From Pempheris klunzingeri (lineage: Eukaryota; Chordata; Actinopteri; Acropomatiformes; Pempheridae), in NCBI RefSeq assembly GCF_042242105.1, contig NC_092012.1, positions 17,062,543 through 17,126,542 of the forward strand: a stretch of DNA of 64,000 nt, in the 5' to 3' direction. Shown here one piece after another: positions 42,501-53,908 of the stretch. A model generated the notes under the pieces. It was not told where the DNA came from. It ran no database searches and saw nothing but the letters and a program-made list of their open reading frames with translations. Both the position numbers and the translations under genes were made by a program. Positions within the stretch are counted from its first letter, which is position 1; every line of letters begins with the position of its first letter.

Positions 42501-45500
42501 AGTCAAAACTATTTTATATCCAAAGGTTCCGTCTGCTGTCTGATGGTGGTTTGTTATACTCCGTGGAGAATAATTGCAATGTGCCATTATTGCTTGACAA
42601 GAACAATATAGAACCTATTTTTTATTCATTTCATATTTTTCGTCACTTCAAAGTGCTTCTCGACTGTGTTTGTGAGTATATTTTTCTTTTCCCACAGGTT
42701 GTACGATGTGCGCATACAGCTATCAGTCTTTTTGACCTCCTTTTCAGGAAGGGTGAAGAAGGGAAAAGCAGAGGCTGGAAATTGCGGAGGAGGAGATGAA
42801 GGGAAAAAATGGAGAGGCAGGATGATGGGAGAAGTGGGAGACACAAAGAGGCAAGAAGAAGGTAAATGTAAAACAAGACGGCAGGGAAGACAGAAAGTGG
42901 GTGAAGAGGAAGGAAGGCAAAATGTAAACCAGAATGCCCTCTGCATTATTTGTTATTGAATAATGTGCCATTATTTTCAATTGGTTACAAGGCTATTCCC
43001 ATTCTGCTGCGCTTGTTTTTTAACCACCTCTCCCCCATCTTTTTTCTCCTCTCCCACACCCTTTCTCTTTGAATAATTTATCAGTGCATTTTCTCTCCCA
43101 GACAGGCACACTGAAACAACTGCCTCCATCTCAATAGCCAATCAGTGGAGGTCTGAGACTACATGGGGAAAAACCGACAATAGAGAATTCACACAGAGAC
43201 TAAAAAAACTGAGGACTTGTGCCTACAGCAGATGGATGATGCAAAAGACCACTACCTCTTCTTACAGCAAGCATACCGCCTGCTCTTCTGATCCATTCTC
43301 ACTCCTCCTTGACATATTTTTCAGCATGCCCTTAATCTCACACTTTCTATTCGTGCCTTTGTAGTTAATATGTGTGAAATAAAAGTGCCTTCAATTCACT
43401 GAAAAGTAATATGATTGTTTCCTTTAATTCAGAATATGACAGTGAGAAAATAATTGTTTGCACGCTGTCAATTTGATGCTCTATAAAAAGGGTCTCATTT
43501 CCTTTTTTCTCCCCTTTTTTTTTCTTCCCTCTCTCTGCAAGCACAGAGGTACGGATAGATTGCACTGAAGGAACAAATACTAGGGAGGATGGGTGAGAGG
43601 GAGGAGTTCACATTTGGGAGAAGGGATAAGAGAGCAGTGGGGATGTGCCTTGCATGCTGGATCTGTGTAATCCCCTTCCTACTCTACAGGGCTCTGAGGT
43701 CATCAGACCAGCCTGAGCAGCTTGTAATGATGGCAGGGCTCTGATGCTATGAGGATGATAAAGAAAAAGCCAAGAGTACTGGGATGCTAAACAAACAATG
43801 CCAAAAAAGATTTCCTCTAAACAATAAATTCTGTTCCAAGTGCTTTTCCCTCACAGTGAAGTTACTTGTCCAAACAGTTCCTGTATCTTTCTGATGCATT
43901 GTTTGCTAATCAACAACCAACAAGTAAATAAGCTATAAGAATAGCAATAGATAATAATAAAATATTAAGCTGTACTGACACATGCACAGCGTAGTGCAGA
44001 CCAGTGAGTATCAAAATTACATGTTGCAAGTCTCTTCTCCAGTAAACCATGCTTTATTCACCACTCTGATGAAGGCAAATTAGCTGAAATGTTTGATGAA
44101 TAATGCATGGTTTATTGTGCAACATGTTTTCATTTAAGCTGTAAAATAAACTGTACTCAATTTTGAATGAATCCCACACCCTCTTTTCTTCCCCTTGAAC
44201 TCCTTGTTTTGGCTATTAACGATCATTAAAAACAGATAAGACCCTTTTTTTACTGCACAGCAGTTACCATCAATTTTTAATCTTCAATTCTTACGCACCC
44301 ACCCAATCACAATAACAAAAAACTGTACGCAGTTTATCCGCAATGCAGTTTTATATGTATTTGTGCATCTGCCTGTACTGTTGTTTTTCGGTGATCTAGT
44401 TGCCACAAACCAACTCACAACTTGTTCTTTTCTGGGATATAATGATGTTTGTATTTTTAAGATAGGCTGTTTGCTTCGGGCCTACATATTAATGTTGCAG
44501 ATGAGTCAGGAGCAACTCTTTTTGAAGATGAAACTGCCGTAAGGGGAATAAATTTGTCTCTGTGCCATTCAAGATGAAGCAGGAAAGTGGCTCTCTGGCA
44601 CTGTGGCCAAAACCTAACTGAATAATCTTACTGAATGTACCTGCTCTGAGATCTGAATAAAATTCAAAGAGTAAGGACGTGCTTTTGTTGGATTCCTGAT
44701 CGCTCAATGATATGGGTGAGGATTATTAATGCACTGTAATAAAAGGGATGATCATTTTTGATTACATGTTTCTCTTCAGGATGGGATTTGAAGAGTATTT
44801 TGTGAATAGTTAACGCAGCAATAATCCCTTTGCTTCATAGCCACATACTATTAGCTGATCTCCCAGGCCGGTCAGGCTAGTTAGTGGGTCATATTAAATC
44901 ACAGAGACACAGACATTCGCCTCTGGATGAGCTGTCTCCCTGAAAAAGTGTTGAGTTAGTGAAGCACATAAAGGTTGCCTTGTCACCCATGTAGCCCCAG
45001 AAGCCCTCTGTGGTTCTATGCCCCGGGCTCTTAGTCTGGCACGTACTGGGAAGCCTCTGTATGGGACTGATACACAATGAGTCCTTTCAACCACGGCTAA
45101 GCTGCAGTGGTCTTTGAGAATATTGGATCAGAACACCTCCGATCGGCAGAGATCATTCAGTGAGATTAAAGATCGGGATCAACCTGGACTGGAAGAGGAT
45201 AATGGAAAGTCCAAGATTATATCTGTGAAATGTTATGTTACGAATGCATTAATGCTCCATTGATATACTGTGAGATTCGTTATGAATTACCATATTTTAC
45301 AACAGGTCGATCCAGTAGTGACTGTCACTGATAAGACACTCTTTAACAGAAGCAGGATATCCTCTTGCTATTGATTGAAGGCACTTTCCACCCATAATTA
45401 GCCTGTAACACCTCTTTAGCACCGATGAATATTCATCACTGTTTCACATTCTCTTTATCGCCCTCTCTTTACCCCTTTCCCCGGCACTCACGTCTCTTCT

Positions 45501-48500
45501 CAGTGATGTGCAGCAGGCTAGCAGTGTGCCCTGACAGGCTGCCCTCCTCCTCCTCCCCTGCTGGGTGCTGGAACAGCTCCTTGGACAGGTCACTTGAGCT
45601 GGAGGGCTTCAACAGCTTCTGGATATCTTTATTGGGCTCTATCGGCACACATATACACAGAAATAGACAGTGAGATCGAGCAAAAACAATAAAAAGGTGA
45701 AGATATTGATTAGAGTTTTTAGATTTTTAATAAAAGATTACTGTAGAGATGCTGCCTTATTTGCTCTACTTAACTTACTGTATATCTCAGGTATAGATCT
45801 GACCCAGAGACATTTAAAGCATCAAAACATTGCAGTAAAAACAATATTTGCTTATGTTTGCCAGTTATTATCCTCCTTGTATAACCAATTATATATTTTC
45901 CCCCTAAATTACTCAATTTAAACCTGACATTAAGTCCAAGGTACCTGCATCACCTGTTATTGTACTGTTTCAGTGTCTCATTTTTTAGTGTCTGCCCATT
46001 TTTCCTCGCGACATTCATACAGTTTATCCAAGTCTACACATTCGGTCACTTTCTTTTGTCACTCCTCTGCCAGTCTCTGTTTATATCTATGTGTGCATAT
46101 GCATAGACAATGTTGAAAGTTTTTTCAGAGTTTGGTGGACTCGGCGGGTCTCTTATTCAACAGTTGTTACATTATTGCAGTTTTAATGTTTCTGTAAAGG
46201 AAAAGCATTCTGAAAGCCTCACAAACATCCATTCAAAATAGAAGAAAGTTCACACGGGCTATTAACACTGTCTGAAAATAGAGGGTACTTAAAATAGCAT
46301 CCCCTCAAATGCTGGAGTATGAGCAAACTCTGTTCACCTGTTTGACAGCTGAAAACACGCTGGGGTATGTGACGAGGCACAATGAGGTAATGACAGGTGT
46401 ACAGAAGTGCTGCACATTTAACTGAAAGAATAGAAAATAATATAACTGCAACACAGATGATTCTCTAATCCGAAGTGTGTTAGAGAAATCATGCAACAGA
46501 TTCAACAACAAAGTAGACCAGTAGTACATTAAAAGAAATTGACATTTAAAGGGAAGTTATAAAGATTAACCTGCGTGTCGGCTATGAGGCAACATTCAGC
46601 AAAAGAAATGACAGTATGGCTTTTTATGTGATAACAAGCAGAGCTGATGGAAAGTAAGTGTGGGAGTATAGCAGCTTTGTGATGGGCCTCACCAGATGGC
46701 CGGCGAGGCCATTTCTACTCACAGTATGTTCCTAGATGGTTGAATTTCTCATTTCAGATGAAGAGTGTGTTACAGCCAAGGCAAACCAGAACATGACAGA
46801 TTCTGATTTCACCCTGAGCCCATTGTTGATTGCAGGCTATTGATCGATTTCCCCAGTGAGGAGACACACAAACTGAAAGACTATAGCCGTACCTCTGCTG
46901 TTACAATGAAATGTTTGCTCAATATTTATAGTGAGCCAACAGCGTTGGTTTCCATTTCAATCACCTTCTACGGCAAACATTCATTGTAGAGATGATGCTG
47001 AATAACTCTTCCTGACCTCTCTACCACTGAGGCAGTTTATCATCTACATATCCATCCAAGCTTAATCTTATCCATTAACCCTAAAATCGGCTTTTTTTCC
47101 AGAGAAATATATCACAAGAGTAGTGGGCTGTTAAGGCTGCAGTGCAGTCATAAAGAAAACACATTTACCATGTTTTGAATTATTTGTGTTGTGTATGGAT
47201 GGATAGTATAGATGTGGCCTTACTGTATATCACATAATAAATGACCACATACACACAATGTCCAGGACATCAAGACATAAATCTAAAGTGCGCAGTTATA
47301 CTGGTACCCACTGTCCTGAATATACAGCATCCTCATGTTTTGTGTGCCAACATATTCCCAAATGTTTAGCATTTTGTTGGAAGATGAATCTGGCTCTAAA
47401 TCAGGATGTTAATCCCTGACTAAAGAAAATAGCTTTCACAAAGTCACAGTATTATCCGCATGTAAAGGAGGACATGTTTACACAGATGGCCTGATCGAGC
47501 CACCACCTGCAGAGCCGGCTGTGAAGAAACCAGAGGAAATAAGGAGGATATAAGTTACTGTTGGGAAAAGACAGCCAGCCATCACAAATGTGGTCCTGTC
47601 AGGTAATGGCTATCTTTGAACCAGCTAACCACAGACAGGTGGAGAGAGAAGGAGAGAGAGAGAGAGAGAGAGAGAGGAGTAGGGAGGATGAAAATGATGT
47701 ACTGTACGTTTGCCAAAAGTTGAATCAAACTTAGTGTCTCAGTTCAATAAATCAATTCTCATTTGTAGTGCAGGCAGGAGGAATTAGCATCCACTCTCAA
47801 CATCCTTTTCACCAGGTCATTGTGTTTGCTGATTGTTGTCTATTTTCTGTACCTTATAGTGTATTTTAGTATTTTTTTATTTTATAATATACTTTACAAT
47901 GAGCATTTCTTTACAAATTTCTCTAAAAGAGATGGACCAAATCACTGTGCAGAGGGAATGAGTTCAATCAATCAATTTTCCTAATAGCTGATAATGTTTT
48001 GGATTCATTTTCTACCAGTATTAATGCTAATCCCCACAAGGAGGGCTGGGCATGTTTTCTTCTACTGCTAATGTCTTTAGTTATCTGGAAGTCACACTTA
48101 TACATCACAATAATGATGTATACTCTAATTCATTCCCATCATAATAGACAAATATCCCAACTTGCCATGGGCAGGTAATTCTAGTCAGCATGAACATGAA
48201 GTACTCAGACACTATGTAAACAATCACGAGTAGAACAAAGCAATGGCAGGACAAAAGCATCTTCCATTAAAAAAAAATACTACTGCAGCTTATAGTGGCT
48301 GAAGAGATGCTGTTTTACCCCAAGGTACAACAGAGTACTAAAGCAACATTTTAATAATGGTTGAATGCACACTGTAGATTCAGAGGCACTGCCAAATAAA
48401 CTACCCCTCTACTGCTTTGTTTGTCTTACAATACTCTGAATAGAAAGATAGTTAAATGATCAGGCCTTTGAATGTTTAGATGTGATAGTGCAATAGTGTT

Positions 48501-49063
48501 ACTGAGGCATTGTGCAGTGCTACCACACAGTGCCGGCTTCTCTGGATGGCCTTTACACAAAGGCCATATGCATCCACTATTGTGCTGCAGTTTGTGTTTC
48601 ATCAGTCCAGCTTTTGTGCAGTTGACCCACAGTTTCTGGATATAAAAAGACCTGTACAGCAAGGCTATAGATTAAACATGAAGCTTGGAAGTAGGAATGA
48701 GCTACAGCTAGATCCTAGGTGAGGAAAATGGTCCAGGACAGAGCACCGGTGCAGAGCTATATTTAAACCATAAAGTATATCAGTGAATAACTCTTGACTG
48801 GGCAATCAGAGAAATGCACTGAAATGATTCAAGAGCAGCTCAACTTACAGTTATTATTCAGTCCCACTATTTAGAAAGTGTCTGTACAATTCAATGTGGT
48901 GTTTTAAGAAAGACGCTTGCAATTCAGAGCACAAGTCATTCAGGAGACAAAGACAGTCTGCAACAATCATGCTTCTGTAATGTGACAAGAGCTGTGGCAG
49001 AGAGAAAGGAAAGAATAGAAAATGGCTCTTACCTGGGCTCCCTGCCCCTCCCTGTGCCTCCAT
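32563..49063 (-). CDS. dbndd1: Dysbindin domain-containing protein 1, 156 aa, 4 coding exons
   Basis: Minus-strand exons in transcript order: 49033-49063, 45492-45638, 39960-40097, 32563-32717; 471 nt, all GT-AG and in phase. The chain begins [10 protein letters not shown] and passes through an acidic Ser/Glu-rich region. The dysbindin core lies at about 62-98, with the [19 protein letters not shown] and [14 protein letters not shown] motifs. It ends with the family's conserved tail block SPSWTR (120-125) and ERPK near the C terminus. Length and order match human DBNDD1 (158 aa). Family knowledge: the domain is shared with dysbindin (DTNBP1) and DBNDD2, which has been linked to casein kinase 1 inhibition; the role of DBNDD1 itself is poorly known. 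The introns are long (7.2, 5.4 and 3.4 kb), unlike the compact neighbouring genes. Start divergent from mthfsd, 4.8 kb away. Confidence 0.95.
38495..38545. repeat. Fragment of percomorph repeat (CTGTCCAGCACC family)
   Basis: Diverged copy of the head of the element at 11168: CTGTCCAGCACC, then a CAAAGTTAGCAACTGGCTAG block. Only about 50 bases can be matched by eye. Confidence 0.45.
39494..39560 (+). repeat. Compound (TC)n(AC)n microsatellite
   Basis: A TC-rich tract passes directly into about fifteen AC units, with minor interruptions. It lies 400 bases from dbndd1 exon 3, on the intron 3 side. Confidence 0.85.
40098..45491. other. dbndd1: dbndd1 intron 2
   Basis: Intronic sequence containing a 5'-truncated LINE at about 41655-42030. 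A purine-rich stretch around 42740-42930 generates spurious ORFs on both strands. Nothing else is supported. Confidence 0.6.
41655..42030 (+). mobile_element. 5'-truncated LINE (Rex1/Babar-like) 3' end
   Basis: The first part encodes the extreme C terminus of a non-LTR retrotransposon polyprotein, including [20 protein letters not shown], with a stop at 41778-41780. An AT-rich 3' untranslated region follows, with ATTTCCCCCTATGGGGGATC and AATAAAG near 41995. The element ends in a tandem TCTAAG tail (about 42005-42030), typical of Rex1/Babar and related fish LINEs. The truncation removes nearly all of the reverse transcriptase, so it cannot move. Inserted in dbndd1 intron 2, antisense to the gene. 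Confidence 0.75.
45639..49032. other. dbndd1: dbndd1 intron 1
   Basis: No exon or recognised repeat apart from a perfect GA microsatellite around 47648-47676. Confidence 0.6.
47648..47676 (+). repeat. (GA)n microsatellite
   Basis: Run of GA units, lightly interrupted at its 5' end. Confidence 0.85.
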
Positions 49064-49600
49064 GCAGCTCAGCAGAGAGTGTCCTGCTGTTCACCACACC
49101 AGCATCGGAGAGTGGAGGAGACAAACAGGGAGGGAGGAAGGGAGAGGCAAGGAGAGAGTGTGTCTGTGTGTGTGTGCATATGTGGGATGGGCAGACACAG
49201 CGAGACCTCAGCCCTCCAAAGACGCTGCTCCTCCTTCTTTTTTTTGTCCTCTGCTGTTCTAGATTTCCCAAACAGGTGATGTTGGTTTCTCCTCTCGCAC
49301 AGTCCACTTGCTCCGCTCTGCCATCAGAGTAGTCTGAGCGCTGCACTGCCTCGCAGAGCGACTCCACCACAGACAGGCAGGTCTGGGAACAGCGACATCA
49401 CTGCAAATTTCTAAGCCACTTGGTTTAGTAAACGCAGCATTGTGAGGCTTGGCTTGGTATGCACTGAATACACAGAGAGAGAGATCCAGGGCAAAATAGG
49501 GGGAGAGAGAGAGAGGGAGAGAGAGAAAGGGAGGGGGGGGGGATGAGCTGGCAGCCTGCCCAGACTGACAGAAAGAGAGAATGGGGTGTCAGGGAGGTTT
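49064..49600 (-). promoter_or_regulatory. dbndd1: dbndd1 5' untranslated region and promoter zone
   Basis: Directly upstream of the dbndd1 start on the minus strand. It is purine/pyrimidine-skewed with (GT)n around 49160-49180 and a G/A-rich block at about 49496-49545 that ends in a run of more than ten G. No TATA box was recognised and the transcription start is undetermined. Confidence 0.35.
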
Positions 49601-50664
49601 ATGGACCACTGGAGGGGGGAAATTGTGTGTGTGTGTGAATGAGTACCCCTGTGTATATGTGCATGAAAGTGGCATAACAATTTATGGACATACTTGAAGG
49701 CAAGTTAAACCTGATGATGGGTCAGTTCATATTGAATACACACAGCTCAGTCATGCTACCTGGATGGTAGCAAGGCAGATGATTAAAAGAGATATGTGGC
49801 AACCAAACACCGACTAATGAATTACATTTGAGTGTGCAATTTTGAAAAGTCACGACATACAATAAATAGACCCATTGGGGCATCACTTATCTGTGACACT
49901 TGATGGAAATCTGAATCCCACACCTCCAGAGAAGCAGGAAATAGTGCTCCACGCTGCTGTGTGGAATCTGCTGGTAGAGCTCGCCCTCTACAGGACATTA
50001 TGTGATTGTTCACCACAAACTGTACCACCATCCTAATCCTCCTTCTGTGACTGGAGTCTATCACAAGGAGCTGTACAAGAAAACAAACAGTAATTTAATC
50101 TCCTCCCTAGTTAGAAAACACTATTAATTTAGAGCCAAAATAAACAACATGGCGTAGATTAGATTTGGCAGTTTTATGAATCACCAGAGGGGAAACAGGT
50201 GTGGTCACCTGCACTCAATGCAAAAAAACAAAACAGAAGCATCAGAAAGATCAAAGCAAACAACAGACATCACCCGTCTAACCACTAAATTAAAAACAAT
50301 ATGAATACAATTGATCATTTAATTGAAAAAAAAAAGGTGAAACTGGTTATCCAGGATCCCTGAACAGGAAGCCCACACAGACAAAGCAGTGTATATGGAT
50401 CATAATAAAGATGAAGGATTATAGTTGAAAATTTTTAGTTTGATTTAGTCATTTTGCTGGATCTCCTAGCTTTACATTGAGTGGTAACAGACCTGCATGT
50501 TCAGAGAATAAACCGTGTCAGAGACTTTGAGACAGATACTCTTGGGAAATCATTTGAGCAACACAACATTTGAACCTGTTTACTTCTGTGTACTTCGCAA
50601 CCAAGTCTTTGTTTACGGTCTCTTGCACAGGAGTGGCACGAGAGGGAACTTTTCCATGTCTTGA

Positions 50665-51060
50665 CAGCTATGGGATGGATAAAGTTTGGCATACACATCC
50701 ATGGTGCCCAGAGGATGAACCCTGCAGATTCTGGTGATTCTCTGACTTTTCCTCCGGCACCACCATTAAGTTAACATGTTATTTTCACTAAAATGTCTAA
50801 ACAGCTATTTGATGGATTGCAGTGAAATTTGGTACAGATACTCATGCACCTCTCAGGATGACTTATAATCATTTGGTGATCCTTTAAGTTATCAAAATAT
50901 TTATTTGTCTAATACCACAATTTATGACCAAATACCCGCTGAGCTAATGACACTCAGGCTAATGACAGCCTCAGCTGTATGTTGTGTTGTGATTCGCACA
51001 TGTCAGAATGCTAACATGCTAATTTCAGGTTGTGATCATGGCCTGTTGGCCACACACAGA
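50665..51060. repeat. Percomorph interspersed repeat (TTTGATGGATTGCAGTGAAA family)
   Basis: Two related units follow one another. Unit 1 (from about 50671) has GGATGGATAAAGTTTGGCAT then GGTGCCCAGAGGATGAA. Unit 2 (from about 50806) has ATGGATTGCAGTGAAATTTG then CTCTCAGGATGAC, followed by a TTTATGACCAAATACC block and an ATGCTAACATGCTAA block. I recognise this order as a common dispersed repeat in percomorph fish. There is no coding potential. Confidence 0.65.
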
Positions 51061-53908
51061 TGTAAATAATAAAACTAATGATAGCTGAATTTCATATGGC
51101 TGTCTCAGTTTCAGGGTCCTGGTATTATGCATGCTGACTCAACACGACAGCTTACTGGGACTCTTGAATAAAACTGAGCTCTCATTAATATTATATGTTA
51201 CTTTGTTATGTTATGCCTTTTTATTCCACAGCAGTTATGATGCCAAAACCTCTTCAACTTCTATATTTCATTCTTCTGTTTGAAAATTTCATTTCTTTGT
51301 TATGTACCTAAGTGTAATTATTTTCTAGAATTTACTAGAAGCATTTTTAATACTGCAAACCACTTTCTTAAGTTTGTTTCCAGTTAAAAGTAATACTCTT
51401 ATGATTACTTTACTTTTATTTTTAACCAGTTAAATACAGATGTGACAGTTATTATATGACAATAAGTGCTACAAAGATCCTTATAAGTTCACAACTGTAA
51501 TGTTGTTTTCCTGCTCATGTCTTCCCTTCTGACAGCTCCTTGTATAGAGGAGCGTTCACTGACGGAGGAGGACTCTCGTCATTTTCTCAATACCAGGACG
51601 AGACTGTCAAACAGTTCTTGTTCTCAGGGCCTTCTGTCTTAACTGGGATACTTCAGACCATCTGCAACTACTTCAAAACCGCTACAAACACAACCATCCA
51701 CTGGAATTTCACTGCAAAGTCCTGACCAGTATGATTGCTGGAAACATGACTCGAGCACTATGAAGTCTCATATGCTGAGGTTTACTGTGGTGAGTTCAGG
51801 GAGGTAAAGTACCCTATGTGGCAATGGGCTTCTTTCATGGGACTTTGGGAATGTGGTGTTAAGATTATACAACCATCGTCATGTAAATATTGATACCTGT
51901 GGACTGCCTGGAACACTCAGGTGAAGATGGGGGTCATCATGGTCTAAGATTGTTGCAAATACACAGATAATAGTACTCTAGTATAGTATAGTGTAGTAAC
52001 TATAGTTCTCTGCAATAACTAAGCTGAACAGCATATGACACCTAAAGACCTGCAAGTGATGCTCCTGTTTACCCGAGTTACAGTAAAATTGAATAAACTT
52101 TGGTGGGGACACTGATAAATCAAAAACATCTCAAATTTAATGGAAACTCAGCAACATAAACCTTTGCTGGAATAACAGTGTGTGAACAGAGGCTGCTGTT
52201 GTGGCTGAGCGGCATGTGCTCCTCCTTTCTCCTCCAGTTTCATCCGTCTAACTGACACAAAGGACCACACAATAAGGTGCTGAACACATCTGGCAAAAGA
52301 ATTTTAAAACTGTAGTTTCTAAATGCAATAAATGAATATGTGTATATGGTAGCTGAGTTGTGTCCTTGGAGGTGATATACCCTGCTGTTCTATTGTTTAT
52401 AATGACTACAAGTGCAAATGTATTGAGCATAAAAACATGTCAAATCTTCACGAAACCTGAATTTAAACATTCAGATTTTCAAAATTTCTCTGCTTTAACA
52501 GAAAGACTGTCAGTGAAAAGCATGAAGAACAATAACTTTATATTTAGAGTAATTGATGAAGGCCTTTTCACCAGATGCCACCTTTACATTTGATAAAACG
52601 GCTGCCAATACATCCCACAGATCTTCTGTTGGTCAACACTCAAGCTAACCATTTATCTACCTCACCTTCAACAATGAGCTGATTTTTTTTTCTGCACACA
52701 CGCTTACGAATGTATATTTTCTATTTTCCCTTGCTAGACCACGCTGTCATCACTGACAACCACCTGCTAACAATTACAGTGTCACTCAAGACCATCAGCT
52801 GCCACAACATTGAACACTGAACCACAACCTCATCCTGCGGTTGTACACAACAGACGCTGCATTGGTCCCTTCCTCACCAAGGACACTGCCCATCCTCTTC
52901 TTCCAGCTATAATTGACTCTGGGCACCACAACTATTTGAATCCGCCCTGTCAAGAATGCTCCATCCCAGCATGTCTTCTGTTCCACGTCATCCCCTATAA
53001 CCCCATCACCGGCTGCTTGGGCCTTGCATATATATATATACATACATACATGTCTGATTTCAAACCACTTCGACGAGCACAATACCAGCTGTGATTGTTT
53101 CAATAACTTCTAAAGTCTATCGTAAGCTGAGAAATAAAAATCCCTGCTTGTGCGTTAACATAGGACAATGCATTGTGTCTATGCAAATGTGCTTGAGCAC
53201 CAAAAGTAAAATCATGTAGATCATTTGCTTAAGAAGAAGTTGCAATGTTAAAACATGCAACAAGTAAAGATCACAAGTAAAAGTAAAAGTTTGATTGTGT
53301 TAGAACCAAATTATTTAACGTGAAACAGCTAATTCTGTTTTTGATAAGTTAACTGCTTTCATTTTGTGGCTGCAGGTAGAAATAAGTACTGCTGCCTCTG
53401 TAATGTTGGGCAGGTCTAAAGCAATGAATCACATTTTAAGTTACACTACAGGGAGGCTTCAATTTTATCCAGTTTTCTGAAATCTTCCACACAATTTTAA
53501 TCTTAAAAAAGAGTCTTCACATTGCTATGCCTTTCTTTTATGGCCTGTGAATTAGCTACCTAGTTGTTGAAAGGTACAGGACAAACAAACAGGCCTTGCC
53601 TGACCTATAGAAGTGGAAAGAGGAAGGAGTAGTAAAGTTAAAACTAGAGATACTCACGTTAAGTTAAAAACTTTAGTGTCATTCAGTGTTGTGCTAAACG
53701 CACTGTCTCCTCAAAATGATTCCCAGTAGGTTTACAATATGACAAACGCGTTTGGCAAGGATTGACCTTCCCGAGGCTCCGTACCAGTGATAAACACTGA
53801 CAAGCAGCTGTTCCGTCAGTATTATGTTACACAGCTCACGTGGAGGACTTTACTGCAGCGTAACCGACTTTTGCACAAAATAGACTCATTCGCATCAACG
53901 TTAACACA
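51061..53908. other. Divergent dbndd1-mthfsd spacer and mthfsd promoter side
   Basis: No recognised protein. Splice-like sites and a poly(A) hexamer at 51536-51789 and 52738-53155 are described as a possible unannotated transcript in the findings. The last 200 bases before 53909 should contain the mthfsd promoter; no clear core element was identified. Confidence 0.5.

Noticed and set aside
42626-42980. Overlapping ORFs of 77-106 codons on both strands in dbndd1 intron 2
   Set aside because: They come from a purine/pyrimidine-skewed low-complexity stretch and give Ser/Pro/Leu/Phe- or Lys/Gly/Glu-rich products without any motif.
49029-49370. ORFs around the dbndd1 first exon on both strands
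   Set aside because: They are produced by GT- and GA-rich low-complexity promoter sequence; only the short minus-strand frame starting at 49063 splices correctly into dbndd1.
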